Origin: Vicia villosa
Taxonomy: Eukaryota > Streptophyta > Magnoliopsida > Fabales > Fabaceae
Length of the DNA stretch: 64,000 bases
Assembly: GCF_029867415.1 (NCBI RefSeq)
Contig: NC_081186.1
Coordinates: forward strand, 111,389,213 to 111,453,212
Direction: 5' to 3'
Shown here: positions 42,960 through 54,901 of the stretch, piece by piece
Layout: each line of letters opens with the position of its first letter
How positions within the stretch are numbered: the first letter of the stretch is position 1
Translations under genes and position numbers: made by a program
The notes under the pieces: model-generated
Told to the model about the DNA's origin: nothing
Database searches by the model: none
What the model saw: only the letters and a program-made list of their open reading frames with translations

Positions 42960-45370
42960 TGATTTTAAGATGTTCTTGAAATCGTGAATGATGGCTTGTT
43001 TGCCTTGAATGTTAATGCAACTGAGGGACAAATGTCATTCATTGTGAATTGAGCAAGAAATATGGATAAGTTTTGTTCTTAATCCATCAATGTGTATATC
43101 TTTGAGAAGACTATTGAGGAAGAAACAACTAAGGATGCGTGGGATACACTCAAGAAGACATATAAAGTCAAACGAAGCCACGTGGTAGGAAAATCACTAA
43201 ATTGAAAAAGGTGGAGAAAGTCTTGAGAGCCTTAACTACCAAATTCAACACATAGTCATGACAATTAAATAATCTAAGGAATTATATAAGAGGAAGCTTG
43301 AATATTGGCTAGCATTATTGGAGGCTCATGAGATCAAATTAAAGCAGAGGAAATTCTGAGAAGGTCACATAACAAGCTTTGCAAGCCAAGTTCTTTAAAA
43401 AGATGCTTCAAAGATCAAGAAAGAAAAAAAAGTGGAATGATGAAGGTGCTAAAAATAATTCAAATAATCAAGAGACAAGCAATAATGGTGCCTCTCACAA
43501 CAAGAAATTCAAGAAGAAGGTTGATATGAAGAAAGTACAATGCTATTGTTGCTAGAAGTTTGACTATTATGCAAGACATTGCTACTTCAATAAAGAATCC
43601 AATGCAAGTGACTAAGAAGAAGCATAATTTGCACATGTAGGAAATAATGATTATGATGAGGTGTTAGTAATGGCCAATACAAATTTCACAGAAGATAAAA
43701 CCAATTTTTGGTATCTTAACACATGCTACAACAATCACAAAACATGAAACAAAGACATGTTTATCAAGCTTGATAAATATGTAAGGAGATCAATTTGGTT
43801 TGTTGATAATATCAACAACCCATATGCAGACACGTGGAACATTCTTGTGAAGAGGAAGGATGGAAAATAAAAAATAACAAGTGATGTGCTAAGTTCCTTC
43901 AATGGTAAGAAAATTGACTAGTTTGGGCTAGCTGCTTTACAAGAACTACACCATGAGGCTAGATGAAAATGAAATGAAGATGTTTGATTCAAATTCCAAA
44001 CTAGCTTTGAAAGCACCTCTATCAAATAATAGGACTTTCAAAATTATGACCAACATGTTTGACCATCAATGCCTTGCATCAACAATGTGAAAGTGTTGTG
44101 TACGACCTTCCTCAAATGAAAACGCAAATGCAGTCATGTGAAACGTGACGTGTAGCCAAGAAAACTATGCAATCATTCACGCATAACTTTCCTATGATCA
44201 AAGCAGAAGTTGGAGATTTTCATTTAGATGTATCTGGGTCATTTAAATTAATATCAAAGGGAGGAGACTTCTATTTTCTAACCTTCACAAATGAACTCAT
44301 CAATTATATGTTGATTTACTTGATGGAGAAGAAAAGTGAATTATCCACTCACTTCAAGAAGTTTAAAATGTTAGTTTAAAAATAGTATGAATGTGAAATC
44401 GAGAGATTGGAAACTGATTGAGGGGGTGAATATATTTCAATTGAGTTTGCACAATTCTGTAAAAAAGAAGCATGCCTAAGGCAAGACAATTGCTGAAAGA
44501 AAGAATAAAATCATAATGGAATAGCTGAAAGAAAGAATAAAATCATATTAAACATGGAAAGAAGCATGCCTAAGGCAAGACAATTGCCAAATCACTTCTC
44601 GGGAAAACCAACCTCAATAACAATACATATCACCAACAAATTCCTGATAAAGAAGTTAATGAACAAGAGACCATATGAAGCTCGAACAGGTCTAAATCCA
44701 AGTGTTACTCACTTCGTAATTTTTGGCTCATTTTGCTTAAGGCATGCACATGAGCAATAAAGAAGGAATCTGGATGATAGAAGTCAGACAATAACCCTTA
44801 TAGGTTATTACTCAACAAGTGCATATAAATTATTCTCATCTAATAAGAATAACCTGATAATAAGTAAGGACCTGGAATTTGATGAAAGAAAATGATGTGG
44901 CTGGCTAAAAGTTTCAAAAAATCCAATGTAGAATGGTGAAAACTCAAGCAATGTTAGAACCATTTGCAAGAAGATTAAGTAAAGGAAGTTGTGTAAGAAC
45001 ATAAGGTAAATAGATCAACTGGAGAAAAAACTCAATCAATTAGGCTAAATAACTACGAGAGAATCCTTGATCAATTAATAGAGGAAGATGGTAACCTGTT
45101 TAAAGAAGCCATGATGGATGAATTTGAGCCTATCAACCTCAATAAAGCACTAAAATATGATAATTAGTAAGGAGCTATGAAGGATGAACTCAAGGCAATT
45201 GAAAAGAATCAGACTTGGGATTTGACCACTCACTCAAGCAAGAAAGCTATACATGTAAATTGGGTCTTATAGCTCAAACTTATACCAAATGGTGAGATAC
45301 CTAAGTACAAGGAAATGCTAGTTTCCAAAGGGTTCCTTCAAAGAATTGGAATTAACTTTAAGCAAGGGAT
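42960..45370 (+). pseudogene. Decayed Ty1/copia element: gag, integrase and start of RT
   Basis: In order on the plus strand: gag words KTIEEETTKDAWDTLKKTYK (about 43105), a zinc-knuckle relic CYCC...ARHC with its His lost (about 43540), integrase core phrases DFHLDVSGSFKL and FYFLTFTNE (44215-44290), PYEARTGLNPSV (about 44675), and RT fingers ELKAIEKNQTWDL (about 45190) to LVSKGFLQRIGINF (about 45350). Many stops. A tandem duplication around GAAGCATGCCTAAGGCAAGA at 44470-44590 disrupts integrase. RT palm, the catalytic YVDD box and RNase H are gone, replaced by LTR-like sequence. Confidence 0.8.
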
Positions 45371-45379
45371 CATGAATCT

Positions 45380-46590
45380 TTAGAGTTGTGAAAGAGAAAA
45401 AGTATGAAAGCACGTCATGTCTATGTCGAGTGATATGTGTCTGTAAAAGCATAAGATTGTCTCTTAAATTTATTAAGGCAAATCACACACACGAAAACAC
45501 ATACACATGTCGAATAATTGAAAAGCCTTTTTAATTTTATTAAAACAACAGAAAAATATTTGTGTGCCTGACTAATGGATTAGAGACTCATTCTAATCCA
45601 TTAGAAGGTTTTTACTTGGCATAATCAATTAGCCAATTATGGTCAGTCAATTATCATCTTTGTAACCCTAACAATAAATTATACGGTCTCCTAGTCAATT
45701 AGTGGCGACATAACTTGAAAACCTTCCTTTTTGTATTACACAATCGATTATGGAAATTAAAAGGCCCATGGATTATTTCCATATTTGAGCCACTCTTTGT
45801 CCTATAAATAGAGGAATTCCTTTCATTTCATTTTACACCAGAAAAATGTATTTCAAATACCTTTTTCTCACTCTCCTCCTTATTTCTTCACTTTTTCTTA
45901 GTGCTTTTAAGAGTGAATCTCTTATATGGGAGGTGTTTGGTTTTAATGTGAAGGACATTATTGTAATTAATATCTCTATTGTGAGAATTTTTGTTTTTCG
46001 CCTGTGAGTTAAACCAATTGAAAAACGCTTGTTTAGTTGTTGAGGTGAACATGGTAAAATCTTTGTTTGGTTGGGATGCCTTCATAATTAAAACTCATGT
46101 TTGGTTCATGAGTTTAGCCCGATGTGAAAAGCTCTCGTTTGGTTCAAGATTGTTTTGGTGGTAAAATATCTTACTGGTAGGGAGATCTCTGTAGTTAAAA
46201 ATCATGTTTGGCTTAAGAGACCAGCTTTTTAAAATATATCAGTCAATTTGTAAGAAGGTTCATGGACAAAGTCAGTAAAAATCTCTTATTATAGTGGAAA
46301 TTCTCAAGAAGAAATTCTTGGGGAGAAAAGTAGGCCAAGTGATTAGGACAAGCATCTATAAATATCAGGAGCATATTTCTCTTCCCTTATCTCTTTACAT
46401 TCCCGTCAATTTTTTACTTCCTCTATATTTCTTTCTTTTCACTCTGATTTTCTTTATTCCGCTGCTTATTCCTTGTTTGTTTTACAAACTCATTAGAAAC
46501 TCAGTTTTATAAAAAAAAAATAGACATCATTTTTAAAATCCACAAAATTCACCGTCCCTATTTTGTTTTATGTCACATGTCCAACAGTAA
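45380..46590 (+). repeat. Candidate LTR of the decayed copia element
   Basis: It contains TCCTATAAATAGAGG at about 45799-45813, a strong TATA box with a following leader, and repeated ATTAG/CAATTAG words in the presumed U3. A possible end is ...TGTCCAACA at about 46585. No second copy in the window. Confidence 0.4.
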
Positions 46591-46703
46591 ATTGGATTGC
46601 AATCCTTAAAAGTTCTCCAATGTAACTAACAACTAGTCTAGGTGTCATTAAAACTCACTAGGGTGGATATTGGTACATCAATTTATGTACACTATGTTGT
46701 GGG

Positions 46704-47832
46704 TGAAGGATAGAAAAACACTTAGAAAGGGGGGGTTTGAATAAGTGTAGCTTTAGAACTTGTAAGATAAAAACAATTTGCACAATGATTTTTATCCTGG
46801 TTCGTTGTTAACTAAACTACTCCAGTCCACCCCCTTGGAGTGATTTACCTCACCTGAGGATTTAATCCACTAATCACACAAGATTACAATGGTTTTCCAC
46901 TTAGATAACTTCTAAGTCTTCTAGAGTATACTGATCACAACCTGATCACTCTAGGAACAATCTGCTTAGATACCCTCTAAGACTTTCTAGAGTATACTGA
47001 TCAACAACCTGATCACTCTAGTTCTTACAACTTAATGTAAATAAATTCTAAGAGTTACAATGCTTCTTATAAAGCTATTATCACAACTGTGATTTTCTCT
47101 TAAGTTTAAGCTTAATCTCACTAATATATTACAACAGCAATGTAGTGAGGTTGAAGATGAAGTTTGAGAGCTTTTTGAATTTGACAGCATTTCTGTATAT
47201 TACTCAGAGTTGGTTATTTTGCTTCTCATCAGAACTTCATATTTATAGGCGTTTGAGAAGATGACCGTTGGGAGCATTTAATGCTTTGCGTGATCCGTAC
47301 AGCATTGCATTTAATGTTTCACTCTTTTGTCAACTACCTCGAGCCTTGCTTTCGTTGTGTCTACTGACGTTGCCTTTAATAGCTTTCAACGTTCCTTTTG
47401 TCAGTCAGCGTAGCCTGCCAGCTAGTACTTGCTTCTGATCTGATGTTTGTGTAAACAACATTTGAATATCATCAGAGTCAAACAGCTTGGTGCAGAGCAT
47501 CTTCTTGTCTTCTGACCTTGAAGTGCTTCTGAGCGTGATACCATGAGAACTTCAGTGCTTCTGCTTCTGATTTCAAGTTCTTCTGATGCTTCCATAGACC
47601 ATGTTCTGATTCTTCTTGACCATCTTCTGATGTCTTGCCAGACCATGTTCTGATGTTGCATGCTGAACCTTCTGAGTCAGTGCTTCTTGCGCTGATTTTG
47701 TGCATACTCTTTATATAATTCCTGAAATGGAAATTGCATAGTATTAGAGTACCACATTATCTCATACAAAATTCATATACATTGTTATCATCAAAACTAA
47801 GAATATTGATCAGAACAAATCTTGTTCTAACA
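46704..47832 (-). repeat. 3' LTR of the Sirevirus-type element
   Basis: It starts TGAAGGATAG and ends TGTTCTAACA on the plus strand. Inside are two tandem units (46900-46954 and 46965-47022), each ending in CTAGAGT...ACTCTAG, an inverted pair around GATCA words. The right 400 bases (U3) have many TTCTGA words. Confidence 0.95.
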
Positions 47833-47992
47833 ATCTCCCCCTTTTTGATGATGACAAAAACATATATAAATGATATGAATTTTCAATCAGAATATCAGAC
47901 GGCTAAAGACAATTACACAGCTATAGCATAGGCATATAAACATAGTGTGTGAATATGTCTCCCCCTGAGATTAACAATCTCCCCCTGAAATA
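47833..47992 (-). promoter_or_regulatory. Polypurine tracts near the 3' LTR (three copies)
   Basis: On the minus strand CAAAAAGGGGGAGAT abuts the 3' LTR (47833-47847). Further GGGGGAGA copies lie at about 47958-47966 and 47978-47987; the latter is preceded on plus by TTAACA, mimicking the LTR border. One of these primes plus-strand DNA. Confidence 0.8.
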
Positions 47993-48646
47993 AATATTGG
48001 AAGAAATTTATAAATAAAGGACTTCCCTGAGTATTTTCCATTTCAGTTGAGACGATCACATATGCTTAGATCTTCAGAACATTCATAGCTTCTGCTTCTT
48101 GCTTCCATAGGACAGCTTCAGAGCTTGAATTTCTTCTTGAATCATTGCATGCTAGATTGTATCAGAACATTGTTGAATGTACCAGAGCATCATCAGAGCA
48201 TCTCTACATCCTGAAATGTTACAGAACAAACTAAACGACAAAAGTCAGAGCATGAATGAATCAAAACATAATATATGTATTAGAACATATAATACGTATC
48301 AGAGCATAAACAATAATGTTTCAGAGCATATTTAGAACAAAAACATGCATCAGAATATATAAGGAATAAGAATGAGTTAGAGCATATTCTATCATCAGAA
48401 TATCATAACATTCTCCCTTCTTGCTTATGATCTTGAAGCTTCATAGCACTCAGCTTGCTTCAATTTCCATGAGCTTGATTCCATACAGAATTGCTTTTCC
48501 CATGTCTTTGCTTCTCATGTTGAGCTTTTAAGAAGATCTTCACTTCCTGCAAAACACTCAAAGACACAGAACTTGCAATTTCTTGTTAGAAATGTGGAGA
48601 CATTCTCCCAGCAACTGATAATATAAATCAGATCATTTATCACATT

Positions 48647-48660
48647 TCTCCCCCTTTTTG
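48647..48660 (-). promoter_or_regulatory. Additional polypurine tract copy beyond the third ORF
   Basis: Minus strand reads CAAAAAGGGGGAGA, the same core as the tract at the LTR, 0.8 kb further inside and about 170 bases after the third-ORF stop. Confidence 0.65.
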
Positions 48661-48824
48661 TCATAACATCAAAAAAAACAAAAGATTTAGATGAAAAACA
48701 AAACAATATGAGAAAAAAGAAGATAATTTTCATTGATAGCAAAAGAGAATTATCAGAAGGTACAAGGAAGATGCATAGAAGACAGATGCAAGAAACAAAG
48801 AGAAACTACTAAGACACAAATGGA

Positions 48825-51206
48825 CTAAGACGACCCTAGCTTAGACATAATCTTGGCCAGCATGTCATGAATCCCAGCATTGCTCTCAGTCTTCCTCTCC
48901 ATGAAAGAGCGGAACTCAGCATTGGTGTCTTCTTGCTTGTCCATACGAGAAGCTAGCTCAGCTTGGTTCTTCTGAATAACCTCTAGAGTCTTCACCAGAA
49001 GAGAGGGTTCACCAGAAGAAGCTTCACAAATTCTGTTCAGAGGGACAACATTCCCAACAGCAGCTTCCACTGTTAGATCATCATCTTGATTTTCCTCAAC
49101 AGGAATAGACTCAGCAGGATGATCTTCAACATCAACTTCTCCCATATCAGCATCTTCTTCATACACAGGAGCAGGAAGATCAGAATCTCCATTCTCAAGA
49201 GCTTGAAGAATGGCAGCAAGATTCCTTGGAGCAGAAGGACCTTCAACTTCTGGCGGGTCAACAACTTCTGGAATGACCAAATTGGGGTCTTCCTCAGAAG
49301 GATTTTCCCTCAGAAAGTCAAACAAGGACTTGAAGTCTCCAGTCAGAACTGAATACTTAGGTCTCCAGACTACAATATCCCTACAAGGATTGTCCATCAA
49401 CTCATCAACAAACATCTTCTCCTTAAGAACTCTCCTGTTTCTGATGGGATGATAATAGACACCATTATCAACTTCAAGAAGATATCCAACATAACCAGGA
49501 GCAGCAGCCACTAGTCTCTTCTGAACAACCATAGCTCCCACCTGAAAATCTTGGCGAAAGCTTCTCCAGAGGTTTCTAGTAGAAACATCATCAAGGTCAT
49601 TGAAGAAGGCATCTTTCAAGAGATCCAGCCTACTGATAACTTCTTGTCTGAACAACTCCAGGTAGATATGAGGTTCAGGTTCAGGAGGATTGAAAGTGAA
49701 TTTGTAGTCAGGGTAGAGAAGGCAGTATGGATTGGATTTTCTGGTAGGAAAGGGATGGGATAGAGAAGGTGGAGCTGCTGTGGTTGAAGAGGATGGAATA
49801 TCTGTGGAGATGGTTGATGAGGATGGTATATCAGTGGGTGTGGAAGGATAGACATTTAGTGGAGTGGGGGTCAAAGCAGGTGTAGAAAGAGATGGTTGAG
49901 GAGGATTTGGAATGGTGAAGGTGTTGTGATGTTCAGAAGGAGAAGGTTGGATAGAAGATTGAGGTTCAGAAGGAGGTGATTGGTATACTTGCCTGGGAAA
50001 ATTTGTAGTTCTTACAGTACGGAAAGATTCCCTGATGCGCTGGTCTTGAAATTCTGGAGAGTTTACTTTGATAGGATCAAAGGTGACCCTTTGCTTCTTG
50101 GCTTTCTTGGCTTCTTCTTCTTGAGCCTTTCTTTTTAGCCTTGCTTCTTGCTTCTTCTGATCCTTCTTCTGAAGGTCAGCCAGAGAAGGAAGCACTCTTC
50201 CACGAATCCATGTAGGATCAACAGAAGATTGAGTTCTTACAGAAGCTTCCAAATATTGCTTAACAGCCTTGTGAAGTTCTGCTTGGAACAAGGTAGCAAA
50301 GCCTTCAACCGGAATCCTTCTGGTCAGAATATCTGGGGAGATTACAGGAACCGAAGTTACCTTCGTGATAAGTTCCAGTCTTAGCAGATCAAAAGCATTG
50401 ATGACATGCCCTTGAATGGCTCCAAAGAATCTGAACGTTCCGATAGTCTTTAGAGAGTCCATCAAATCACTTTCTATCAGAATGTCTGAGATCATTCTGG
50501 CGAAAGGAATAGTATTTCTTTGAATATGAGGATACTTCTCACGTTCTTCATCCCTTGACTCTTGAATAGCCATCTTCAGATTCTGAAACAGAATGTTGGA
50601 GATGTTCAGTTCAATTCTTCTTCCAATGCAGAAGAGAGTGTATTTATGATCAGGACTAATGTACATGGAAGATAATGATCTTCTTCTATGATGAGGAGAT
50701 CCCAGAATAATTTCAGCCCAGACTTGATAGAACGCCCTCAATGTACCAGTTTGGTGAGATTGAAGACCAAATGCATAAGATATTTGTCCTTCAACCTGTG
50801 GCCAACTAACCCTGGCAGGAAGTGGACCAGTACATCCTTCTTCATCATCCAGGTTGTACAACTTCCTTATCAACTTCTCAGTGATCACAACTTCATGCCC
50901 TAACACGAAAGAAATGATTGCAGTTGGAGTAACCGTTGCATGAGCCCAGAAATCTTTTACAAGAGCCGGATAAATTGGTCCAACCAATCTATCAAGGTAG
51001 TTTGACCATCCTTGTGCCATTGTCTTTGCTTCAGGTTTGAAACCATGTGTTCTCAGATTTTCAAAGTCCACTGAAGACTCACAAAGAACTTCCATCTCTG
51101 CAGTAGGAATGGAACAGGTCTTCAATGGAGCAAAACCACGCTTGCTCAAAACCAGTTGAGTGGAAGACATTTCCGCTTGGTTTGAGGAACTTGAAGAAGG
51201 ATTCAT
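48825..51206 (-). CDS. Third ORF of the Sirevirus-type element (position of the 'env-like' gene)
   Basis: An uninterrupted 793-codon frame, starting at ATG 51206 about 500 bases after pol ends, same direction. Residues about 45-270 form a globular domain with GPIYP and DFW, IT-x3-I-x2-L, YQVWAEIILG with HHRR, a CIGRRIELNI stretch, and IPFARMISDI. Residues about 345-375 are Lys/Arg/Glu rich; about 400-510 are Pro/Ser/Thr rich with near-repeats (STPTDIPSSS); about 630-720 are acidic; the last 60 have heptad-like spacing suggesting a coiled coil. No signal peptide or membrane helix is visible, so the sequence gives no support for an envelope role. The first domain resembles the antisense ORF of the Tat element at 307-1131. 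Function unknown. Intact although pol is broken. Confidence 0.85.
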   Translation of the reverse strand: MNPSSSSSNQAEMSSTQLVLSKRGFAPLKTCSIPTAEMEVLCESSVDFENLRTHGFKPEAKTMAQGWSNYLDRLVGPIYPALVKDFWAHATVTPTAIISFVLGHEVVITEKLIRKLYNLDDEEGCTGPLPARVSWPQVEGQISYAFGLQSHQTGTLRAFYQVWAEIILGSPHHRRRSLSSMYISPDHKYTLFCIGRRIELNISNILFQNLKMAIQESRDEEREKYPHIQRNTIPFARMISDILIESDLMDSLKTIGTFRFFGAIQGHVINAFDLLRLELITKVTSVPVISPDILTRRIPVEGFATLFQAELHKAVKQYLEASVRTQSSVDPTWIRGRVLPSLADLQKKDQKKQEARLKRKAQEEEAKKAKKQRVTFDPIKVNSPEFQDQRIRESFRTVRTTNFPRQVYQSPPSEPQSSIQPSPSEHHNTFTIPNPPQPSLSTPALTPTPLNVYPSTPTDIPSSSTISTDIPSSSTTAAPPSLSHPFPTRKSNPYCLLYPDYKFTFNPPEPEPHIYLELFRQEVISRLDLLKDAFFNDLDDVSTRNLWRSFRQDFQVGAMVVQKRLVAAAPGYVGYLLEVDNGVYYHPIRNRRVLKEKMFVDELMDNPCRDIVVWRPKYSVLTGDFKSLFDFLRENPSEEDPNLVIPEVVDPPEVEGPSAPRNLAAILQALENGDSDLPAPVYEEDADMGEVDVEDHPAESIPVEENQDDDLTVEAAVGNVVPLNRICEASSGEPSLLVKTLEVIQKNQAELASRMDKQEDTNAEFRSFMERKTESNAGIHDMLAKIMSKLGSS

Positions 51207-51700
51207 GATGAGATGCTAAGTTTCAGACACAAGCTAGGGTTTATGCGATGAATGCAAAAAGAGAGGGACGAATGAAGAGAGAGAGAGAGAGAGAGAGTGA
51301 AAAAGATGAAATGAAGATGAAGGGGAGTATATAAAAGGTTAAAAAAACTGCAAAATGGTTTAAGTGAAATGATTACGGAAAAACATGACATCAATTTGCA
51401 TTTAATGAGATATGACGTTAGGAGAGATAAAGTGACAAAATGAAATGATTTGCATAGTTACCTAGGGCGGCGTCTCCTCAACTGCACGCATGCTTGTCCA
51501 GAAATAGTAAACACGTGTTCATTTTCTGGAAAACTGGTGACAGCTGTTTTACTTTAAAAGAGATTCTGAATCAACTTAGATAATGAAACGTTAGTAATAA
51601 CAGAATCAGAACTTCTAATTGATCATTATCAGAACTTCTTATATACACAAAATCCCAACACATTTCAGAATTTAACCATACATGAGATCTTCTCATCTTC

Positions 51701-54700
51701 TCATACTGGGCATAAATCCATACTGATATTCTTCAGAATGAACTTAAACCTATCTTCAGCAAGGGGTTTTGTAAAGATATCAGCCCATTGATGGTCTGTA
51801 TCCACAAAGTTTAAAGAGAGAACACCCTTCTGAACATAGTTCCTAATGAAATGATGTTTAATCTCAATATGTTTAGCTTTGGAATGTAAGATAGGATTCT
51901 TAGATAAACATATGGCAAAAGTATTATCACAGAAGATTGGAATGTTACTCTCATATATTTGATAATTTTCTAGCTGACTCTTCATCCAGAGCATTTGTGT
52001 GCTACAACCAGCAGCAGCAACTTATTCTGCTTCTGTTGTTGAGAGGGCAATGGTAGCTTGCTTCTTGCTGTACCAGGAGATCAGATGACTTCCTAGAAAT
52101 TGACAACTTCCAGAAGTACTTTTCCTTTCAATTCTATCTCCAGCATAGTCAGCATCACAAAATCCTACTAAGTTGTATTCTTTAGATTTTCTGTAGACTA
52201 AACCAACATTAGTAGTACCTTTCAGATACCTTAGAATTCTCTTAACAGCAGTTAAGTGAGATTCTCTAGGATCTGATTGGAATCTAGCGCACAAATAAAC
52301 ACTAAATATAATGTCAGGTCTAGAAGCAGTTAAATATAGAAGAGATCCAATCATACCTCTGTACAACTTCTGATCTACCTTCTTACTTACCTCATCCTTA
52401 CCTAGAACACACGTTGGATGCATAGGAGTTTTGGCTTCTTTGCTTTCAGAAAGATTAAACTTCTTCAGAAGTTCTTTCACATACTTCGTTTGATGAACAT
52501 AAGTTCCATCAGAAGTTTGATTGATTTGAATCCCAAGAAAATACTTGAGTTCACCCATCATACTCATTTCAAATTCAGCCTGCATAGACTTAGCAAACTC
52601 CTTTCCAAGTGAAGCATTAGATGTTCCAAAAATAATATCATCAACATAAATTTGAAAAATTAAATGTCCTTCTTAGATGTTTTATAGAAGAGTGTCGTAT
52701 CCACTTGTCCTCTAGTGAAACCATTGTCCAGAAGGAAAGAACTTAATCTTTCATACCAAGCTCTAGGAGCTTGCTTCAATCCATACAATGATTTCTTAAG
52801 TTTGAAAACATGTTATGGAGACTTAGAGTCTTCAAAACCAGGAGGTTGGTGGACATAGATTTCCTCATCTATATAACCATTTAAGAAGGCACTTTTAACA
52901 TCCATCTGATACAGAGTGATGTTATGATGAGTGGCAAAAGAAATTAATAAGCGAATAGATTCTAACCTGGCCACTGGTGCAAAGGTTTCAGTATAGTCAA
53001 TTCCTTCTTGTTGACTATATCCCTGAGCCACCAGTCTGGCTTTGTTTCTTATCACTTCTCCCTTCTCACTAAGCTTGTTTCTGAAAACCCACTTTGTACC
53101 AATGATGTTGAATCCTTTTGGTCTAGGAACAATATCCCATACATCATTCCTTGTAAACTGATTTAGTTCTTCTTGCATAGCAATTATCCAGTCTGGATCT
53201 TCTAGAGCTTGATCAACAGAAGTTGGCTCGATCAAAGAAACAAGACCTAATTGACATTCAGCATTGTTCTTAAGGAATGCTCTGGTTCGGATAGGATCAT
53301 CTTTCTTTCCAAGGATCACATCTTCTGAGTGAGCTGAGGTGAGTCTAGAAGCTCTTCTGACGGTTGGCTCTTCAGAAATCTTGAGATTCTCTAAAGATGC
53401 GGCAACTTGATCTTCTGATTCTTTGCTTCTTGGTTCTACAGCTTCTGAAACTTTGCTTTTTGGTTCTACAACTTCTGATATATCAATATCTATATCTGCA
53501 AAATTATCAAACTGCTTTGGCTTTTCAAGACCAAGCTTATCATCAAATCTGATATTGATTGATTCTTCTACAACCAATGTTTCAGTATTGTATACTCTGT
53601 AGCCTTTAGAGCGTTCAGAATATCCAAGAAGGAAACATTTCTGTGCCTTAGAATCAAACTTACCAAGATGATCTTTAGTATTCAGAATAAAACAAACACA
53701 TCCAAAAGGATGAAAATATGAAATGTTGGGCTTTCTGTTCTTCCACAATTCATAAGGAGTCTTATTTAGAATAGGTCTTATAGAGATTCTATTATGAATA
53801 TAACATGCAGTGTTTATTGCTTCTGCCCAGAAGTGCTTAGCCATATTGGTTTCATTGATCATGGTTCTGGCCACTTCTTGTAGAGTCCTATTCTTTCGCT
53901 CTACAACTCCATTTTGTTGTGGAGTTCTAGGGCAAGAGAAATCATGGGCAATGCCATTTTCTTTGAAGAACTCCTCAAAGAATCTGTTCTCAAATTCACC
54001 ACCATGATCACTTCTGACCTTTATGATTTTGCACTCCTTCTTAGATTGAATCTGAATGCTGAATTCAAAGAACACTGAATGAGACTCATCCTTGTGTTTT
54101 AAGAACTTTACCCATGTCCAGCGGCTATAATCATCTACGATGACTAATCCATATTTCTTTCCTCTGACAGATGCTGTTTTGACTGGTCCAAACAGATCAA
54201 TGTGCAGAAGTTCTAGCGGCCTTGAGGAAGAGACAACATTCTTAGATTTGAATGCAGGTTTGGAGAACTTGCCCTTCTGACATGCTTCACAAAGAGCATC
54301 TGATTTGTATTTCAGATTTGGGAGTCCTCTGACCAGATTTAGTTTGTTAATCTGAGAAATCTTTCTCAAACTAGCATGTCCTAATCTTCTGTGCCAGACC
54401 CATTGCTCTTCAGAAACAGACATAAGGCAAGTCACCTTCTACTTCTCAAGATCTAAAAGATCAATCTTATAAATGTTGTTCTTTCTCTTTCCTGTAAATA
54501 GGATTGAGCCATCCTTCTGACTTACAGCCTTGCAAGACTTTTGATTGAAGATTATGTCATAACCATTGTCACTTAATTGACTTATGGACAATAAGTTATG
54601 CGCTAATCCTTCTACAAGAAGTACATTAGTTATGGAAGGAGAGTTACCAATACTTATGGTTCCAGAGCCAATAATCTTGCCCTTCTGATCTCCTCCAAAC

Positions 54701-54837
54701 TTGACTTCTCCACCAAATTTAAGCACCAGGTATTGGAACATAGACCTTCTTCCCTTCATGTGTCGCGAGCACCCAGAGTCCAGGTACCATGACATTTTGT
54801 GCTTTGTCTTCTTTGTTGCTAAGGATATCTGCAACAA
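51701..54837 (-). pseudogene. Sirevirus-type pol: protease, integrase, RT, RNase H; multiply broken
   Basis: Protease has LDSGCSRHM (about 54780). The pre-integrase zinc region WHRRLGHASL lies at about 54395, and the integrase core has HIDLFGP, RSDHGGEF and the catalytic Glu in GVVERKNR. RT has FAPVARLESIR and MDVKSAFLNGY, the palm [14 protein letters not shown] (about 52755-52800) and IYVDDIIFG (about 52625-52650). RNase H has DADYAGD and STTEAE. Breaks: in-frame stops at 54439-54441, 52813-52815 and 52022-52024, a frame change between palm and YVDD near 52660, and another ahead of the protease near 54840. Gag and pol are in different frames. All catalytic motifs survive, so inactivation is recent, but no complete enzyme can come from this copy. 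Confidence 0.9.
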
Positions 54838-54901
54838 AGATTATCTTCTCCTTAGGTACCCACAGTTTCTTGGGTCCTTTCTTGTTAGTTTTCCTCAAGT
54901 T

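Noticed and set aside
47422..47705. Frames of 75-79 codons inside the left Sirevirus LTR, also 57512-57694 in the right one
   Set aside because: They lie in U3 of the LTR, differ between LTRs and match no known domain.
48825..51206. Calling the Sirevirus third ORF an envelope gene
   Set aside because: No signal peptide or membrane helix is visible, so only the position matches the 'env-like' label.
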